Shown: positions 8,191 through 10,083 of the stretch, one piece after another
How positions within the stretch are numbered: position 1 is the first letter of the stretch
Layout of the letters: every line of letters starts with the position of its first letter
From: Tritrichomonas foetus
Taxonomy: Eukaryota > Parabasalia > Tritrichomonadida > Tritrichomonadidae
Length of the DNA stretch: 10,083 nt
Direction of reading: 5' to 3'
Assembly: GCA_001839685.1 (NCBI GenBank)
Contig: MLAK01000930.1
Coordinates: forward strand, 1-10,083
Program-made: the position numbers and the translations under genes
The notes under the pieces: generated by a model
Told to the model about the DNA's origin: nothing
What the model saw: the letters and a program-made list of their open reading frames with translations, nothing else
Database searches by the model: none

Positions 8191-8714
8191 CTACATGCAT
8201 ATTAATGGATATTGTATAAAAAATTCATCAATATTATCAAGAAAAAAGTATTTTTGATAGTGAAAAATAATAATAATACATCGTATAAAGATATTTTGAA
8301 TCAACTTTTTCTTCAGACAGGATAAGTTTCTCGAAAAAAGAAAAACACTGCATCATTACATACTAGATAAACTATCGATATATTATTATTAAACTGTTCA
8401 GCAGCATGGTCACTTGGCAATTTCGAAAAATGATATTTTATTTTTTGTCAGTAAAAAATTATTAATTTGATTTAAATTTCATAGTATAATCTTAATTATA
8501 TTTAAATATCATGAATATATAATTAATTTGAAGTTTAAATGATTTTAAAGGGTTGAAAAAATAATAATTTCTAAAACCGTGGTTTTTCAATTTTTCAGGA
8601 TCTATAACCCCAAATCCTAATTATTTTTGATACAATTCACTTTTATCTAGTAAAATTAAGAAAAAAATGAATAGGCCGTTCTGCACACCAAAGAGTTTTT
8701 GTAATTTTTTGCAT
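8191..8714 (-). pseudogene. series of gene-like fragments in shifting frames, minus strand
   Basis: Going along the minus strand from 8714, four stretches follow in changing frames. An ATG-started 23-codon piece (8714-8643) contains KTLWCAERPIHFF. The next, 8620-8492, contains GFGVIDPEKLKNHGFRNYY. The third, 8447-8313, contains HFSKLPSDHAAEQF and VYLVCNDAVFF. The last, 8352-8191, contains LSCLKKKLIQN and FFLDNIDEFFIQYPL. Each is short enough to occur by chance, but their order on one strand and their content of Trp, Cys, His, Pro and Asp suggest one old gene. It may continue into the 8183-7584 remnants. No family is recognised. Confidence 0.27.
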
Positions 8715-9007
8715 TTAAACAAAATCTAATAGATATTTTTTATTAATTTTTTATGTGGATGTAACTATATATAATTTAAAATATATCAATGACATTTTTT
8801 TGATGCTAATACTTTTTTATAAATATTCCTAAAAAAAATTGTAATTCTTGATTGACACATATTTATTAAAGAAAAATATTGTAACATATATGTGTATTTA
8901 TTTTCAAATGGAAATTCTTCATTAATATGACATTTTAGCCTTTTAAAGAATATAAAAATTTTCATGAAAATAAGTTTTTTTTCATTGAAATATCGACTGA
9001 ATATGTA
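8715..9007. other. very AT-rich spacer, nothing recognised
   Basis: This stretch is dominated by A and T runs with short chance palindromes (for example around ACATATATGT). I see no gene, RNA or ordered repeat before the protease remnant begins. Confidence 0.45.
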
Positions 9008-9699
9008 TTGAAAAAGTTGCGTTTTATAAAATTAATCATCAAAAAAAATGATAGAATTTCTTGCTCTCAGTGGCATTTTTTTTATATTTACCTCTTATAT
9101 TCTATTCTACAAAAATTATTACATTTTCTATCGGCTCGAATTCAAAAGGCGATCTTTATACGTTGTGATTTTATGATAAGAAGACTAACAAAAACTCTTG
9201 TTAATTATGATAATTTAAATTTTGATTTATTGTTTTTTGGAAAAAGTGAAAATGTAAAAACATGCCAATGCGGCTTTATTCAAACTACGAACAATGATTT
9301 CACCTCATTGACGATATCAGTCGATTCAAGTGAAACTATTGAAGAAGCATTGAAAGATTACTTTCAACCTGATATTCTTTTGAATTATTCCTGTGAACAT
9401 TGCCTACAGCAGACATCAGTTCGAACAATCGATATGATTGCTCGAATGCCTTATTTTTTAGTTCTTCGTGAAGAGTTGGATCTGGAATTCCAAAGATAAA
9501 ACCCTACAATATTTTGAGATGGAATTTGAATAAATATCATTTATTTGGTATATTACTCTATTCAAATTTCCATTACAAAGTGATTTTAAGAGAAAAAATG
9601 TGGATGGAATATAATGATTCTGGAATGCAATCGATTGTAAACCTCCAGAAATACCTAAAATCGGAAGCTATTGATGCTCTAATATATCTTCTTGAATGA
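9008..9699 (+). pseudogene. ubiquitin-specific protease (peptidase family C19) pseudogene
   Basis: Intact members cleave ubiquitin from proteins. Part one (9008-9499) has SILQKLLHF, matching the helix after the family's Cys box, but Tyr (9089-9091) stands where the nucleophile Cys would align. Next come FIRC..., LLFFGK, a zinc-ribbon-like set (CQCG at 9263, CEHC at 9392), the EEALKDYF helix, and MPYFLVLREEL in place of the usual LKRF strand, then a TAA stop. Part two, in another frame (about 9481-9699), has the YHLFGILLYS strand, FHYKV with the catalytic-type His (9571-9573), WMEYNDS with the third catalytic residue, and a C-terminal helix ending at TGA. No ATG precedes part one. The gaps between motifs are much shorter than in intact enzymes, so internal deletions are likely. 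A working enzyme is very unlikely. Confidence 0.8.
9142..9167 (+). repeat. 26-bp direct repeat, copy 1, inside the protease pseudogene
   Basis: These 26 bases recur exactly at 10058-10083. Here they encode QKAIFIRC of the protease remnant. The flanking bases to the left differ between copies. Confidence 0.93.
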
Positions 9700-10057
9700 T
9701 ACTTTTAATTATCACAAACAATACTGAATAATGGAATAAGTAAAATTCAATATTAGAATTCTAACTTTTTGAATACGTATTCAATTCTTCTAAAAAAACA
9801 ACATCATTTTTGAAAATTCGCTTTATTGTTAAAATAATATTACTATGTTATTAGCTTTATAATATGAATATAAAAAATAAATTAATTTTTTAAAAAACTC
9901 TAGTGGAGCTTTCTGAAAAACACTTTTTACAATTTCAATTTTTCGAATAAAAAAGGGCTTTTTTCGAAAATGCTTGGTAGAAATTCCTTAAAAATAGCAT
10001 ATTTATTCTAGTGAAAGTTACCTGCACATCATATAAAAAAATGAGATCAATCTTGGG
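9700..10057. other. spacer after the protease pseudogene, with a weak minus-strand open stretch
   Basis: No intact gene is seen. On the minus strand a 40-codon frame runs from 10057 to TGA 9937-9935, with peptide-like content (PKIDLIFLYDVQVTFTR). On the plus strand a frame open from 9981 with an ATG at 10041 leads into the repeat at 10058. A short A6-GGGC-T6 hairpin sits at 9949-9964. None is strong enough to call a gene. Confidence 0.35.
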
Positions 10058-10083
10058 TCAAAAGGCGATCTTTATACGTTGTG
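10058..10083 (+). repeat. 26-bp direct repeat, copy 2, cut off by the window end
   Basis: This is an exact copy of 9142-9167. Following the ATG at 10041, it is read in the same phase as copy 1 and gives GQKAIFIRC. The match runs to the last base of the window, so its full length is unknown. It may be the start of another protease gene copy, or an assembly edge where a repeated sequence ended the contig. Confidence 0.9.

Noticed and set aside
8573..8586. Inverted repeat AAAACC-GT-GGTTTT
   Set aside because: The two-base centre is too short for a hairpin loop, and it lies within possible gene debris; one such short palindrome is expected by chance.
9949..9964. A6-GGGC-T6 hairpin as a terminator
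   Set aside because: A stem of only A-T pairs is weak, and this kind of terminator is bacterial, whereas the window looks eukaryotic.

Overview
The window looks like nuclear DNA of an AT-rich, nearly intron-free protist. The best guess is a parabasalid (trichomonad, Tritrichomonas or a relative). This is an inference from gene content: a very large multipass membrane protein ending in PAS and nucleotide-cyclase domains, a compact two-box HMG protein and a decayed C19 ubiquitin peptidase, all with A/T-ending codons and long AT-rich spacers. No bacterial operon structure, tRNA, rRNA, CRISPR array or intact transposon was found.

Layout. Positions 1-1030 are non-coding, with a tryptophan-rich 57-codon ORF (390-563, +) and a short gene-like relic (782-919, -). 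An intact HMGB-like gene lies at 1031-1513 (+). A spacer at 1514-2331 holds a second relic (2074-2219, -). The main gene, 2332-6993 (-), encodes a 1553-residue receptor-like protein: eight predicted N-terminal membrane segments, a TPR-like helical region, further membrane segments around an extracytosolic domain, a PAS domain, a signalling helix and a class III cyclase domain. The cyclase domain is altered at every catalytic position I could align. Positions 6994-7583 are the upstream spacer. From 7584 to 8714 the minus strand carries overlapping gene-like open stretches in shifting frames. The clearest part (7670-8088) is one reading frame broken by a 38-bp tandem duplication. At 9008-9699 (+) is a ubiquitin-specific protease pseudogene. 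A 26-bp piece of it recurs at the extreme right end (10058-10083) in the same coding phase, so the window may stop inside a second copy.

The two intact genes have no evident functional link: one is chromatin-type, the other membrane signalling. The rest is intergenic sequence rich in gene debris. The most notable points are the non-canonical cyclase domain, the duplication that breaks a reading frame, and the repeated protease segment at the window edge.
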